From: Fimbriiglobus sp.
Lineage (GTDB): Bacteria > Planctomycetota > Planctomycetia > Gemmatales > Gemmataceae
Assembly: GCA_025352585.1 (NCBI GenBank)
Contig: JANXTD010000208.1
Location: 1-6,708, forward strand
Direction of reading: 5' to 3'
Length of the DNA stretch: 6,708 bases
In this document: one piece after another, positions 5,611 to 6,708 of the stretch
Layout of the letters: each line of letters starts with the position of its first letter
Position numbering within the stretch: position 1 is the first letter of the stretch
Translations under genes and position numbers: made by a program
The notes under the pieces: generated by a model
What the model saw: only the letters and a program-made list of their open reading frames with translations
The model's database searches: none
What the model was told of the DNA's origin: nothing

Positions 5611-6708
5611 ATGCTCGCACGCACCCTACTCGGCCTCGCCCTCGGCAAGCGCCTCCCGACCGTCGATGGCGACCTCGCCGTGCCAGGGCTGCGCGGGCCG
5701 GTGACCATCCGCCGCGACAAGTACGGCGTGCCGCACATCGACGCGGCCCACGACGCCGACGGCTGGTTCGCGCTCGGCTTCTGCCAGGGCCAGGACCGGG
5801 CGTCCCAGCTCGAAACGAACCTGCGCGTCGGCCGGGGGACGATGGCCGAACTCGTCGGCCCGCTGGGGCTGGGCATCGACCGGCTGTCGCGGCGCATCGG
5901 CTTCCACCGCAGTGCGATTGAGCAACTCGATGTGATCTCGGCCGTGGCGACCGACACCCTCGCGTCGTTCTGCGCCGGCGTCAACGCGGCCTTCACGCAC
6001 GGGCTGCCGAAGAAGCCGCACGAGTTGGCGATCCTCGGCGGCGAGCTGACCCCCTGGACCCCCGCCGACGTGCTGGCGTTCCTGAAGTTCACCTCGTTCC
6101 TGCTGCCCGGCAACTGGGATGTCGAACTGGCCCGCCTGCGGGTGCTGACTGCCGACGGCCCCGAAGCCCTGCGGGCGCTCGACCCGACGTGCCAGGCGGT
6201 GCCGGGCGAGCGGATGCTGGGCGTCGCCGCGGTCGTCGAGGCGTTCGCCGCCGAACTCGCCGACTTCCAGAAAATGGTCCCGACCGGCGGCGGCTCGAAC
6301 AACTTCGTCATCCGCGGCGACCGCACCGCCTCCGGCCTGCCACTGCTGGGTAGTGACCCGCACCTGGCCCCGATGGTGCCCGCGCCGTGGTACTTGGCGC
6401 ACGTCCGCACGCCCAACTTCGCCGTCGCCGGGGCGACCTTCGCCGGCACGCCGACGTTCTCGATCGGGCACAACGAGGTCGCCTGCTGGGGCATCACCGC
6501 CGGGCTGACCGACAACACCGACTTGTGGCTCGAGCCGCTCGGCCCCGACGGCCACCCGATCGGCGAGCGCCGCCGCGAGGTCATCGCCGTCAAGGGGGCG
6601 GCCGACCACGTCGAGGAGGTGACCGTCACCCCGCGCGGCCCTGTCATCTCGCCTCTGCTCGACGGCGCGAGCGTGGCCATTTCGATGCAGGCGGTCTGGC
6701 TGATGCGG
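5611..6708 (+). CDS. Penicillin acylase family N-terminal nucleophile hydrolase (3' end beyond window)
   Basis: The first 366 residues are visible. The family hydrolyses amide bonds (penicillins, N-acyl-homoserine lactones, acylated lipopeptides) after the precursor cuts itself into α and β chains. Motifs seen in order: VTIRRDKYGVPHI (31–43), GFCQGQDRASQLE (56–68), RVGRGTMAELVG (72–83), LTPWTPADVLAF (146–157) in the α part, then T-G-G-G-S229-N-N-F. S229 is the expected β-chain N-terminal nucleophile after cleavage at G228, followed by GLPLLGSDPHLAP and SIGHNEVACWGIT, both typical of the β chain. The later catalytic Asn lies beyond the window. The ATG at 5611 is bounded by an in-frame TAA at 5599–5601 and has only a weak Shine-Dalgarno (CGAG). 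No convincing signal peptide is seen (GLALGKRLPTVDG), unusual for a family often exported. The true substrate cannot be read from this part. Confidence 0.92.
   Translation, partial: MLARTLLGLALGKRLPTVDGDLAVPGLRGPVTIRRDKYGVPHIDAAHDADGWFALGFCQGQDRASQLETNLRVGRGTMAELVGPLGLGIDRLSRRIGFHRSAIEQLDVISAVATDTLASFCAGVNAAFTHGLPKKPHELAILGGELTPWTPADVLAFLKFTSFLLPGNWDVELARLRVLTADGPEALRALDPTCQAVPGERMLGVAAVVEAFAAELADFQKMVPTGGGSNNFVIRGDRTASGLPLLGSDPHLAPMVPAPWYLAHVRTPNFAVAGATFAGTPTFSIGHNEVACWGITAGLTDNTDLWLEPLGPDGHPIGERRREVIAVKGAADHVEEVTVTPRGPVISPLLDGASVAISMQAVWLMR

Noticed and set aside
5598..6680. Minus-strand frames of 327–360 codons opposite the acylase
   Set aside because: The plus-strand frame shows ordered penicillin acylase motifs including the G-S nucleophile site; the antisense frames show none.
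1..6708. tRNA, rRNA, CRISPR array, insertion sequence or phage genes
   Set aside because: None was seen: no regularly spaced repeats, no transposase or integrase motifs, and no cloverleaf with a conserved T-arm in the short gaps between genes.

Overview
This is a very G+C-rich window (by eye about two thirds G+C or more) with almost no non-coding sequence. The mix of a secreted S1 sulfatase, a multicopper oxidase, a serpin, small lipoproteins of no named family and a penicillin-acylase-type hydrolase suggests a planctomycete, perhaps of the Gemmata group. That placement is inference from gene content and composition; no marker gene is present.

Four genes lie on the minus strand and are read from right to left: a lipid-anchored serpin (5514 to 4282), a 138-residue lipoprotein (4239 to 3823), a 236-residue lipoprotein (3777 to 3067), and a very large secreted protein that starts at 2853 and runs off the left edge. 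The first three are separated by only 42 and 45 bp and probably form one transcription unit. A 213 bp gap holding several inverted repeats separates them from the fourth gene, which may have its own promoter. On the plus strand, a penicillin acylase family gene starts at 5611, diverging from the serpin across a 96 bp spacer, and runs off the right edge.

The most striking object is the gene at 2853 to 1. In one uninterrupted reading frame it encodes a signal peptide, a complete cysteine-type sulfatase with every expected catalytic motif, a Pro/Ala-rich linker, and a complete three-domain multicopper oxidase with all ten copper-binding histidines and the type 1 cysteine. The oxidase has no signal peptide, start codon or ribosome binding site of its own, so this reads as a true two-enzyme fusion. 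One attractive but untested idea is that the sulfatase removes a sulfate ester from an aryl compound and the laccase-like half oxidises the phenol that is freed.

The serpin has a textbook inhibitory hinge and a predicted Lys-Ser scissile bond, suggesting a cell-surface inhibitor of trypsin-like proteases. It is linked to two lipoproteins of unknown function. The minus-strand genes thus look like an exported or envelope set, while the divergent acylase shows no obvious export signal.
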